From assembly GCF_036370855.1 (NCBI RefSeq), contig NC_088102.1, positions 71,991,601 through 72,055,600 of the forward strand: a stretch of 64,000 bases of DNA, given 5' to 3'. Below, piece by piece: positions 13,901 to 25,900 of this stretch. The stretch is from Dromaius novaehollandiae (Eukaryota; Chordata; Aves; Casuariiformes; Dromaiidae). How positions within the stretch are numbered: the stretch's first letter is position 1; each line of letters opens with the position of its first letter. The translations under genes and the position numbers were made by a program. The notes below the pieces were generated by a model. The model made no database searches and was not told the origin of the DNA. It saw only the letters and a list, made by a program, of their open reading frames with translations.

Positions 13901-16900
13901 ACTTTCTCCCCAGAAGGATAACACCACCAGCATCCCATTTAAGATGGCAATGACCTACATACTGGGCACTCGCTCTGACACAGGACTGGAAAACTGCTCG
14001 CCGCAGATGCCGCTGCTGCCTGCACTCAGGTAGCTCCTTTGACCAAGCAAATGGGCATCAGCCAGCCAGAAAATAGCACAGTTGGCTAAGTACAACTTTG
14101 CTTGGCCAAAAAAGCAGAACACAACAGCCACCCGGGGGTGCTTGTCACCACTGGCCACAGGGACATGCTAGCACCATGCAGTGGTGCTTTTGCAGAGCAG
14201 CACTGGGATATACATCTTTTGAAGCACGCAGTGGCTAGATGTCCCCAAGTCCACAAAGCAGAGTTTAGCCAGTGACTTTAAAAGATGGCATGTGAAACAT
14301 CTAGAGTAGTAGCCCATGCAAAACAGGAAGCTAAACCACAGAATGGAACTGTGGCATTTTCCATAGGCAGCTCTGATTATTTTACAGTTGCTTCTTTCAC
14401 CCATTTCTGATGAGTTTTACTAAGTTTCTCCCCAGTTTAACTGTGGAAATATCCATTGCTTCTTTCACAACAGAAGTAATGCTACTTTTGGGAGGGTATG
14501 TGGAAAAGGCAGATATTTAACAGCACACAACCTCACATGCACTTAAGACACATTAAACGAGAACTAGAAAACCATGAGCAATTTTTTTAAGCAATAAAAT
14601 ACTTAAAATAATCATATATATATATATACACACACAGAATTTTTTAAAATATATTTTTCTTTTTCTAATCCTCTACTCTTAAAACACTTCAAGATTTCTA
14701 CATCCTTTCTCCACGTTTGTTTAGTCTGTAGGCTAACCTCCCCCCCATATACACACACAAATCACAGGTATCAGAATTCAAGAAAAGAAGGGTTTACCAT
14801 AAAAACAAAACCCAAAAAACTCTGTAGAGAGAAAGGACTGCCTGTCAGCCCCCCTCTAACTGCTGCTTTTGTTCCTGCCTCATAGAGTTCCCCAGAACTG
14901 CCCGACCACATACAACTTGAGTGCCTGGGACCGAGACGGGGACACAGTGAGGTGCCGCTACATGCTTGGAGAGGAACTTGGCTGTGCTTTCTGCAGGAAA
15001 TACCCTTTCCTCCTCCTCAATGAGGCAAGTGCCTGCACCCAAACACCACCAGCAGAGCCATGGGATCAGTCACCTCATGTAACCGGGATGGAGCCAGCTG
15101 GGGTCATTAACAACGTGGGGTTCAAAGGTGACCTTGAGGCACCCAAAACTTTGTTGAAGAGCCAGTAAAATTTTGCAGTAGCAGGGGAAGGCAAGGCAGG
15201 AAAGGGGTGCCTCAGTAACAGTCAGACCCTACTCCACTCACCTATAAACATGTGGTTCCCCTCAAGAGCTGAGGGAGCAGGAGAGAAGCAGGCTCTGCTT
15301 TGGATGCTTACTTTCACAGGAGCCCTTACCTGCTTTTGTAGCAGCTGCAGTTTCCCCAGCCAGCACTAGGGCTATTTCTCTTCAGCGCAGGATAGACACT
15401 TTGAGGTCACTGCCATACATGACCAAATCACAAAATCCACACCATTCTGAAATGGAGCAAGAAACCCAGCAACCAAATGAAACTTCAGCATATGCATCTG
15501 TTTACCCAGCCACGCAGAGCACTCTTACTCCCTATACCTCTTCCTTAGCTTTATTCATCTCCCCTAGGGTTCTTCCAGATTCAGCCTATGAACTCCTTCT
15601 AGTGGCTCCCCAGACCTCCTCAGATGAAGAATTTGGGAGTAGGAGATATCTGTTTTCCCCAAAGAGGTTTTTAAGCTATCACAGACATAGAAACAAGCTT
15701 GGAAATACTGAAACATACCCTTCAGACTCTCCAAGTAGGAGCAAATAAATTTGGGAAACAAAAAAATTTCAAAGACCTAATAAACATACTGAAAACTTGA
15801 TTTCAAAATGCCCTTGCACTTCCTTAAACTCACCCAGTGCCAGTAATACATCCCAGGCACAAAAGCAAGCCTCCCCAAGCCCTTAAGGGGGGGGGGGGGG
15901 GTCGGTGAGCAAGGCTCCTTTTACCACAGGTGGGCTTGCTTTAGCACCTGACCCCAAACACCAGGCCCTCCCCACGACAGGGGCTTCACTTTGGTTTCCA
16001 CAGCCAAGGGAACAGTAGGCATAGATGGCTGCAACTGATCCTTCCTTCCTGCTGGAGCAAACTTTGGCAGTGCCTTTCCTCTAAGCAGTTCTAGTCTAAG
16101 TGCTAGAGTGTACTTAGAAAGCCCCAAAGTGCTAGGAACTGCACATACACCTAAAATGGAAATTTGTCCTCCGAGGTGGCCATGGAGAGAAGTCTCATGC
16201 TTTGAATGAAGCAGGAACTTCTCAGGGTTGGGCTGAGCAGGCCCAGCCCTGTCTCGAGTGGGGACTGGCTCAGCCAGCATGTCCCTAACACATGGGCAAG
16301 CGGTCGTGGGGAGACCACCCTCTGGCAAATCCGCATCTCTCTTTGAGTTTCTGGACACCTCCTGCAATCATAGGGAGAACACAAACACACCCCAAGAGTC
16401 TGCTGCTGTATCAGGCTTTTTTTCTATCCTTCATTCATATACTGCAAGAGGAAACAGCTGTATTTTCCCATACTCATGGGCCTTGCCTAAGCAGTGGGAT
16501 CCTGGAAGTTTCTGTGCATGTAAGTACGGCCTCCCATCAAAGATCCTGGTGCACATCAGAGTCCCTGATGTGAGGGACTCCACATCAGAGTGCAGATGCA
16601 CTAGTGAAAGAGAAAAGTACTCTTTAAAATAAAAAGTATTATTTAAATAATACAGCCCCCAACAGCAGCAGACTATTCAAAGCTAAGTGAGTGATCTAAA
16701 TTTTATTTTCATTGTAATTCTCAGGCAGGGAAACAAGTGGTAGAAATACCATTAAAAAACATTTAATTAAAATGAAAAAAAACAACCCCTCCAAAACCCC
16801 AAGAGAAAACAAACTTTTCATATAATCTGGACCTAGTTTAGGTTGGCAGTCCAGAATAGTGCTGGCAAGTACCTCATTTCTGATTTGCTTGAAAAATCGA

Positions 16901-19900
16901 AAATAAAATACACACACAAAAAAAGTACAAATCATGAAAGAAATAAATTTAGGATTCACAAGAAGCAGGCCAAATGGAAGTGAAAAACCAAAATACCTTT
17001 GATTCAGAGTCAAGTGAAACATTTTGTCTCCTGTTTTTTTCTGTAGCCTTTAAAAATACATATTAGGTGGACTTCCAAGAGAAAATGTGAAATATTCAAT
17101 TTGAATGGTTTTTTTTTTTCTTGGCTAAAAAGCTTGTCATATTCAGTTGCAGAAAGTGTGTTCAGCACAAAATTGCAATTCGCAGCAAATGAATTTAAAA
17201 AATAAAAGAAAGAGAATCACAAGCTCACCTCTGGTCTCCCTAAGGCACATTTTATTATTCATTCCTTGCATTGTTCATTTTATTATTCATTTCCTTAACG
17301 AGGAAAGAGCTAAGAGCTCTGCTGTAAGCACTCCTGGCACCCAAAACATATAACAAAAGCAGTCCTCACACTGAGGAGTTGTCTAACTGCAGGCACCCGG
17401 CACTTCAGCTGTATGTTAGGCTTTCCCTCGGCTGGAGCTAACCAGGCTTGGGGCCTCCCGCTCTCATCCTGCCACCAAATGGTGCTGAGCCCCACAAACC
17501 ACTGCTCCAGCCTGCTGCCTGCCTGGAGGCATTGGAGGGTTAAAACCAAAGCACATAGCTCACAGTTTCACACCCATCATGCAGTCTGAACAGACATATA
17601 TAGTATTTAGCACAAGATAATATAGAAAGTGGTGTATGATAACTGTTAGAATAGGGTAAGAATATGATTAGTAGTTTAAACCTATACAAATAACCATTAA
17701 TTCATTGCAGCTCAGGTCAGCTTAGCTTTACTTAATCTATATGGAAGTTAAAGGAACAGAAAGTTTTGGAGGGACAAGCCAGGTGAAGCAGCCTTTCCAA
17801 GGGCGACAGGTGAGAAGAAACAACTGAGTTCTGAGAAGCCACAGGACATAACTTTAACCTTACGATGATATGATTCTGCCCAACCATTTTATACGGATTT
17901 AACTACTTTTATATTATAAAATAATAGAACGCAGAATTGGCAGCCCAACTGTGTTTCTCTCTCCTTGAACGAATGTTCACGCAGAGGTTTTCCCCAAGGA
18001 CACCCAAACCCTTCTTGAAACTTAGGTACATTGGATGGGGTTCTGCCCTCCTAGATACTTTTCCTTAGAATTGGCACCAAATATTGTTTCAAATAACACT
18101 ACGTATTCTCATTTTAACTTTTGTTTCTCTTTTCATTCTGTGTTCATGAGATCATTATTGCATAAATCAACTTTCATACAGCTCATGAATTTGCTATATC
18201 TGTATTGCATTATTATTTATTTGCTTTCTGTGTTGCATACCTTAGCTGGCAAGTAAAATCCTTTTCATCTGTTATCATGAAAGCTTACTCTCTTTGGGCA
18301 GGTTCCTGCCTCATGATTTCCCAGCTGATGTCTAGAGGCCAAGCCAGTGCTTCAGATCTGTCTTTTTGGTTCTTTTTCGTTCAGGAAGCATGCACTCTAA
18401 CATATGATGGTATGGGCTTGGAAGGGACCTACCCCTTGGAACTGACAGCTGAGGATTTCCCAAGGCAAACAGTGATCCTGACAGCTGGGGCTTGGATGCA
18501 GGAGATCCATCCATACAGTGCTTCAAATGCAGAATGGAACCAGGCTCTGAGCTCTGTTCCTCTGCAGTTCACTTTAACAGGTAATTGTGTCCCCAAGGAC
18601 ATGCAATTGCTACGTCACACATTTTGACTATCTCAGGTCTTTAAGCAAGAGGAAAAAAGCTGTGCATACAGGCAAAAAAAAAATCACACAGCCTGCTTTT
18701 GTATAAGAAAGTATTGCCACGGCTTTGGGGAAAGAAAAATTCAACCCTCTACTAAATTAGCTACAGAATCTTGGAAAAGTTACTGATTAGAATAGCTGAA
18801 AAAGAAATATCTTTGCTATGATCATTAATAGCTATGTACAACAGCTCAGACGTCAATGTAACTTAACAGATATATATATCTGATGTTCTTTCGTAAGAAC
18901 AATCAAACCAGTCAGATTGTAGATCCATTTAGCATAGTATCCTGCCTCCAACCATGGCCAGTATCTGTTGAGGAAGATCTCAACAGAGCAAAGGAAACAG
19001 CCCTAACAAAACACTTTTTCCCTTCTTTCCAGTGGAAAAGCCAGTGGAGGACTGTTCTTTTGGGATCAGAAGGCCTACATTTCCCAGACCAACCCCAGAC
19101 AACGGAGAAAGGATCAGCATCCTGCCATATGAAGAGGTTTCCTTTACAGTGATAGCTGCCAACACAAGAGAAAGGTGACTGAACCCAGCTCCTTGCAGGA
19201 TGCTCAGACTAAGCCCAGGCAGAACTGATTGTGCACCTCTCACCACCTGCACAATGTCTGGCCCTGAGCTGCAATGTACCCTGAAACAGCTATCAGAAAA
19301 TGCAGAATCAGCACCAAATGTCTTCAAGGGCAACAGGAGTCTTTCCTCAAATACCCATGGGCCTAACAGCCGCTAACTGTATATGCATTGTGCATTATAT
19401 ATGCATTATATGTGCATTGGCCGTGCTGTTAACCCTTCATCAGTTTGGCAACCTTCTGCTAGGTCTCTGCCTCTTTTGCTCTTTCAAACACATCATTTGT
19501 GGCAACAAATAGGTTTAGTTTGATGGCATTTCCCACCCCAGGGAACTGGTATCTGACCCAAGCAGGGCTGAGGTGACTACAATCACTGTTGCTTCCTGGA
19601 ACGCAGGCAGGGTCATGCTCCACCTTTTCTAGCTGCTCTCTCCAGGGCTCCTGGGCTTTGTAACATTAGTCTGGAAGCCCTGGAAAGCCTATACAGAAAT
19701 CATATGGGCCAGCATTTGTATCTGAAAAGCAAACCTCTCTGTTGCTAGAAAAATGCACAGAGACCCTCCGCTACCCCGAAAGCAAAGAAATAGCAAGCAA
19801 TTCATGAGTCTGTCCCAGCAGCAGGGTTGTTTTTCTGTCTGTGCAGGAATCTAGCTCTGACATGACCATTCCCTGATCCTCACCATCTGACACTGTATTT

Positions 19901-22900
19901 TCTTGACCTTCTGCAGGATAAGTGATGTGCAGGTCCTGGGTCCCTCTGGGTTGCACACATGGGTGCTCACTGAGGAGAGTACCAGCACTGCATCTGTGAA
20001 CATCACCTGGGAAAACAGCAACAGCAGGAGGCCCGGCCAGGCTTCTGTGTGTTTCGTGGCCACTACGCTGTCAGGGTGAGGACTGTCAAAGGCCATCGTG
20101 GGCTCTGTTGCTCAATTTTGATTTCAGTGTAATGGAGAGAAGCCTACAGTCTGACCTATACAACTTTATTCTTACTTTACCCCTGGGGTCTAGGTTACAG
20201 TCTGAGCTCAGATGCATTTGGATCATTCAGGGTGAGTACCTGCAAAGGGGTCTCCCATTTGTTGTGTAAAGTCCACACAATCACAACACCCTCCAGACAC
20301 AATTTCGCCTAGGGAAATGCAGAATTTCTAGAAAGCAGAAGGGACTCTTGTCTTGCCACAGTCTGTTTCACCCAGATGCAGTCTGATAGCCAGTCTGACA
20401 TTATGTTGTCCTAATGAACAGGGACATCGGTCTGAGCTAGGAATTCAGCTTCGTTTCTGCAGCACCCTAGCAGCTCAAGGCTTGAAGTTCTGTCCCTTTA
20501 TTCCCAGGTATATGTTTCTCCAGTTCATATTGCTGGTGTTTGGTCTAGGAGATCAAGAAACCTGAGCAACCCTGCAGGCAGATTGCAGGAACTCCTCAAA
20601 CTCACTTTAGGTGGCATCACAACTAATTACATTTCACTTCGTTTCTCAGGATTAGAAATGAACAACCTGTACAGAACTGGCTACAATTCAGGGTTGACCT
20701 TTGACTTCACACAAAGAAAAACTGCAAGATGTGGACCATGGGAGAGCAAGAGGGTTTAATAACACTACTAGGTATGCTGAGTTGGGATAATTATTATTAA
20801 GGAAAGCATGCAAGGTAACAGTAGCGTATGGGGTACGAAGAGATGACAAAGGACTGAGGTTTTCATTACAAGAAAGAATTCACAGCTAACTAGGCTGCCC
20901 TCATCCTCCTAAGAAAAGAAAGGAAGACACATTAGGCAGCAAACCCTGTGGCCACAGGTTACTGGGAAGCCATGAGCACAGCTTGCTGTACACAGCAGTT
21001 TAATATGCAACCCTGTGTCAATATGCGTTTTGTACTATTTTAACACTGTGTGGTGTCATAGATTTTTTCCTCTCTTTCAGTTGCAGGCCACCCACAGGGC
21101 AAAGGTAAGCAGAAGTGGCAGGCTGTTCTTCAGGAATTTACTTTTACAAGAGGAAAGTAGCATTTTTGCACTTGGCTTGGGAGATGGAGTTTGCTGGTGG
21201 ATAAGAATGAATGGGAAAGTCTGTATAGAGCAGTACCACCATCTTGTGGGAAGGCTGCAACCTCCCTGAGCAGGTCTTCCTTTCCATTTTCCAGGATACA
21301 TAGAGCAGCAACTAACCGATGAGCAAAAATGCAAAGCATCAACTTTCCCTTGTGTTCACAGGTCTTTAATCTCAGCCAGCTCTGTGTGAACACAGAAAGC
21401 TTGGAAAAAGCTTTTCCACCCTCTTTCAGCTCCCTCTTGCATCCCAGGACTCAGTCAGCTGAGGGAGACATGCTGCTGCTCCTGCTGATTGCTCTCAGTA
21501 CTCTTGTGTATGTACTCAAGTGTTCTTGAAACAAGGGTGCAAGGAGAGAGGTACACGAGAGTGGACCTGTTGGGAAAACAGCCACTAGGGCACACAGATG
21601 GGACACCATGAGTCAATTCATTTATTTTCAGTGTCTGCTCCCAAGGCAGAATTTCACTAGCTTATCTATCGAGATGAATTAGACTATCCTATTTCTGATC
21701 ACCTTAAAAAGAGATACTATCAAAAATGTCAGAGAAGTGTTTCCATTTCTTCTAAACAAGGAACACCTCTGCAAAAATTTAATAGTCTCAGGGCTTAGAC
21801 AGTAGTCAGTCCTTAACTCTTTCCATTGGCTTTTGAGATAAATGAAGTGGGAAAAAATTCAAACATTAAGGAAGAAAAAGTAGCGTGCCTTTAGGTTGCA
21901 GAAACTGGCACAATCCAAGTGACTATACTAAAGCAGTGCTGATGCTGAAGGAGAAACCAGTTGCATCTGCCTGAGCATGATGGAGCAGAGAAAGGCATGA
22001 TCCAAGTTGCTCCACCTTTTGCTGCCAGGTTTTTGGATTTTGGTTGGTTAACACATACAAAAAGCAGACAGCTTTGCCTGTTCTCCTTGCTCAGTAACAG
22101 CTATTATCCATTTTCAGATCTGTCCCCTTGTTTGATGCCTCCTTTTTGCAGCTCTACTCTGTCTCCAGGACCGAATGCAGCTGTCTGTCCCCAGGCTGAG
22201 CATAGGAGACATGCAGGAGGATGATCTTCAGAGGAGCAACCCCGAGTGTCTAGTAAACAGCAATAGCACGCACGTGCAGGTGGAAATTCCTCTTGAGAGG
22301 TGCGGCACCAGAAGGAAGGTATTGCCCCGAAGTTGCTGCAGTGGGCTGCAAATGTCCAGGGCTGTAGCTGCCCAGGGGAATCCAGCAATAGTCCAAGCGG
22401 ATAGACCCATTGCATTGCTACAAGACTGAAATCCTGTCTTTAGCCAGGCCTTCAGGCACTGAGAGGAGAAAGCATGGAGAGGGAGACACACAGGCAAATC
22501 AACTTTTTCTTTCTTGTGCTACAAAAGCATACAGATCCCCATGCTAAGTCCCAGATTGTGTCTGGTGCCACATACATACAGTCTGTGTGAGCGTGTAAGG
22601 CAAACCCTACAGCAAACACGCAGTAAACAGGAAAGGCAGCCCCCAGGAGGGCTGTCCCCCTTCAACAGAGGCCTAGAACAGGGTATTCATGCTATTTCAC
22701 TATGGGCCTTTACTACAGGTGTGTGGCTGAGACATGTGGCCTCCCAGTGTAGCCAGTAGAGACAGGAGGTGCTGCTAGTGCATAAATCCTGTTATGGGCC
22801 CAGCTAGACCAAATTTAGGTACTCTGGGCTGAGGAACAGGCAATAGGTTCCTAATGCAGACACCTGAGTTAACAGCCTGTTAGGAAACAGGTTCTTCCAG

Positions 22901-25900
22901 AGGATTTGACTTACCTGTGGTGTCACACATGACATGGGGATAAAAGATTTTCAAAGTCTTCTATAGTGCTTTATCCCTAAGACTGACCCTGCCTCATCAG
23001 CCTTTACCTCTTATACCCCAAATATATGGGAGAATTTTTTGCTTAAGCAGAGCTCCCTCCTCCCTAGGTAGAACACAGCCTTCCTAGTCTGAACTGTCAG
23101 CATCCAAGCACAAACCATTACACTGCTGCTTCTTCCCCTGCACTTTTCTCCAGGAAAATCCCTCTTTCTTCATCTTCACCAACAAAATTACTGGCCACTA
23201 CAGTAGAGCATCACCAAGTGCATTCAGAAAATCCCTGGCTATCCCAGTGACGTGCAAATACAGACAGGAAGACGACAGTAACAACTATTGCCCCTCTGTG
23301 AGCCAAGATGACAAAGGCTTTGGCAATTTCAGCTTTGACATTAGGTTCATCAAACCGACTACAGAGGAGATGACATGGCTAAAGCAAGGGGATTCCCTTA
23401 ATGCCAGCGTCAATGACCAGGTGTTGATCAGCATCTCAGCCAAAAGTGACTTGGCCCGTGCCCGCTTGGTGGTGCAGTCCTGCCAAGTGCTGGGCAACAA
23501 GGATGCTGTTAATGCTTCCACCTTCATCATACAAAAACGGTAAGAGCAGTTCACCTTCAATTCACCCATTCAAATCCAACCTTGTCTAGGAAAGGCTGAG
23601 TCATCTTGAACCTGTTGGTCTTTCAGCAGTTCCCACAATAACATTTAGGGAAAAGGGAGTTCTTAACCTAATTATTTGCTGCTTGCCCTTCAGTGGTAGC
23701 GAGGCAGCTTCATTGTCTTGGTTGAAGATATGTCAGGGCACTGACAGTGTGACTACGTGCCTGGGCTCCTGTTACCAACTCACAGTTCTGGTAGCTCACA
23801 GACAGCCACCAAATCCTTGTGGCATATGCGGGATACACAAAGCCAGAGATGAGGGATCCTTGAAAGATGATTATCCTCTCTGCACAGCAGCAGACATAGG
23901 CCTGAATCTGTACCAGTAGCTGTTGCCCAAGTCTATGCAAATATGAAGGATGAGGAATTAACTGCAGGTATCACTGCACCTAGGGACTGCAGGTTGTCTA
24001 CTATCACTTCTCCACCCCGCTCCTTCTCTTTTCAGTTGCTTGAATTTAAAGGCAGCCAAAGAAGTGATTTTAGAAGACTCCAAAGACAAGTTGTACAGCT
24101 TCCGGCTCTCCTCTGTAGCCAGCACTATTCCTGAGGTACTTTCTTGCTCCTGTTTTTTAATCCCACTGAATCTGCGTTCTTAGGCAATCACCTACACTGT
24201 CTTTGGGAGGCCTTTTAGAACTACAGATATAGCAAACTGGACATGAAGGCTGCTCTCCTCCCCTCTTCCTCATGTAGACATTTTCCAAGTATCAGACATG
24301 CCTCCTCCATGCATTCTTCCCATTTAATCTTCCACTGGAGCAGAGGAAAAGATACATCACATACTTCTCCCTGGATGCATAGAAAGTTCCTGGATGGAAA
24401 GAGAGCTCCCACAGACATGCATCCTTGCAGCCAAGAGCACCCTGGATGATCTCACATCCCTTCCATGAAACACATGCGGCCTTGTTTTCCTATCCTATGG
24501 GACATGCTAGATGTGTAACCAAGAAACTCCATCATATACTCCACGAAGATTAATATAAACTCTTATTCATACATGAAACAGCAAATTCCATTTCATGCTA
24601 ATAGTCTCCTTTTGACCACTAAATCATGTATTTCAAGAATATAAAGCAGGGATCAACAGTTAGCAAATCAACAGCATATAGCTCAGGGAACGTCGTGTCA
24701 CCAAAGCCTTCAAAGGTACTGATAGGGGAAGCAGAGAGGGAGGAAAAAACACAAAAGATGCCGGAAAATAAAACCCATCATCCTTGTTTCCAGGTGTTCG
24801 TCACCTGTGATGTGAAACTGTGCTGCAGTCCAAGCAGGTTCAATCTCTGTCCTGGGTGCCAGTCCCCTCACAGCCATAGAACATCAAAGCAGATCTTGGA
24901 GACAAAGCTGTATCGGATCAGCACAGGACCCCTTCGGATCACCAAGAACCCCACCAGTGGTAAGAAATTTGGGATCTCTCTACAAGGGTGCTGGATGGGA
25001 ACTTCTAGAACACAACAGGAGATGAAAGCTTGCAAAGCATTAAGTTTGGGCACTAAGGTAAACAGCTGTCCCACTTCCCCAAAAGAGATGGTCAAGTATT
25101 TGATACTTTTAAATTAGTCCTTTGAAACTCATTTATAAGGAATGTCGAATACAGTCATCATAGGCTATTATAGACTACATTAAGCAAAGCCAGACTGTAT
25201 CCAATAGGCACCATTCAATGTTTTAAACAAAATTAGGACCACTTTCATTTAATTTGATACTTATTTTCATGCATTGGCATTGCAGAGAAGGTAGCACTCC
25301 AGTGTTCCCAGCTGCCTAATCCTATCAAGATGACAGGTCAGCCTCTGACATGGTCTTCTACATCCCAAGGGACAACACAGAGATCCCAGATGGGCCTGCA
25401 AAGGCCTGAGAGAACCCACTCTGAGCCCTGAGCAGAGATGCCCTACAAAACTCATTAAAAGCCTGCCTTTGACAAAAGGCTCCTTTTGTCTCTGGCTAGT
25501 ATTAAATGCTTTCTTGTAGAAAACTCTAACACTATAGAGAATACATATACACTGGGTGAAGCTCCCTAGGACACTGGTGTGACAGTCAGTTGCAGCAGCA
25601 AGCCAGTTCTTTACAGGGGTCCTACCTTAAGACCAGCGGGCCTCATCTGTCCTACCGGAATTACCCCATTTGGCTCGCTGCCATTGTCTAGGGCACCACA
25701 CAAGCAAAGCCCCAACATTGCACTCACTAAAGCTGTTAATTATCACTGCTGTGATGGCAACAGCCTATGAGGGAGCTCATCAAAGCTGACAGCGGCCCAC
25801 AGTGATTAGAAAAGTGGACGTCCCTGTACAAAGACACTCACAGAGACCCACAATACAGCTGTAACTCACAGAGCTGAAAAGGCTGTTCTATCAGCAACTG

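Noticed and set aside
15921-16367. 148-codon minus-strand frame in the ZP gene intron
   Set aside because: No similarity or exon signals; composition typical of non-coding sequence.
18410-18445. GGCTTGGAAGGGACCT similarity to a CR1 repeat motif
   Set aside because: It falls inside coding exon 5 of the ZP gene, whose frame and homology continue without disturbance; best explained as chance.
22169-22318. Alternative acceptor GTCTCCAG at 22168 for the ZP-N exon
   Set aside because: With the upstream exon in phase 1 it shifts frame and removes the first ZP cysteine; the acceptor at 22151 keeps both.
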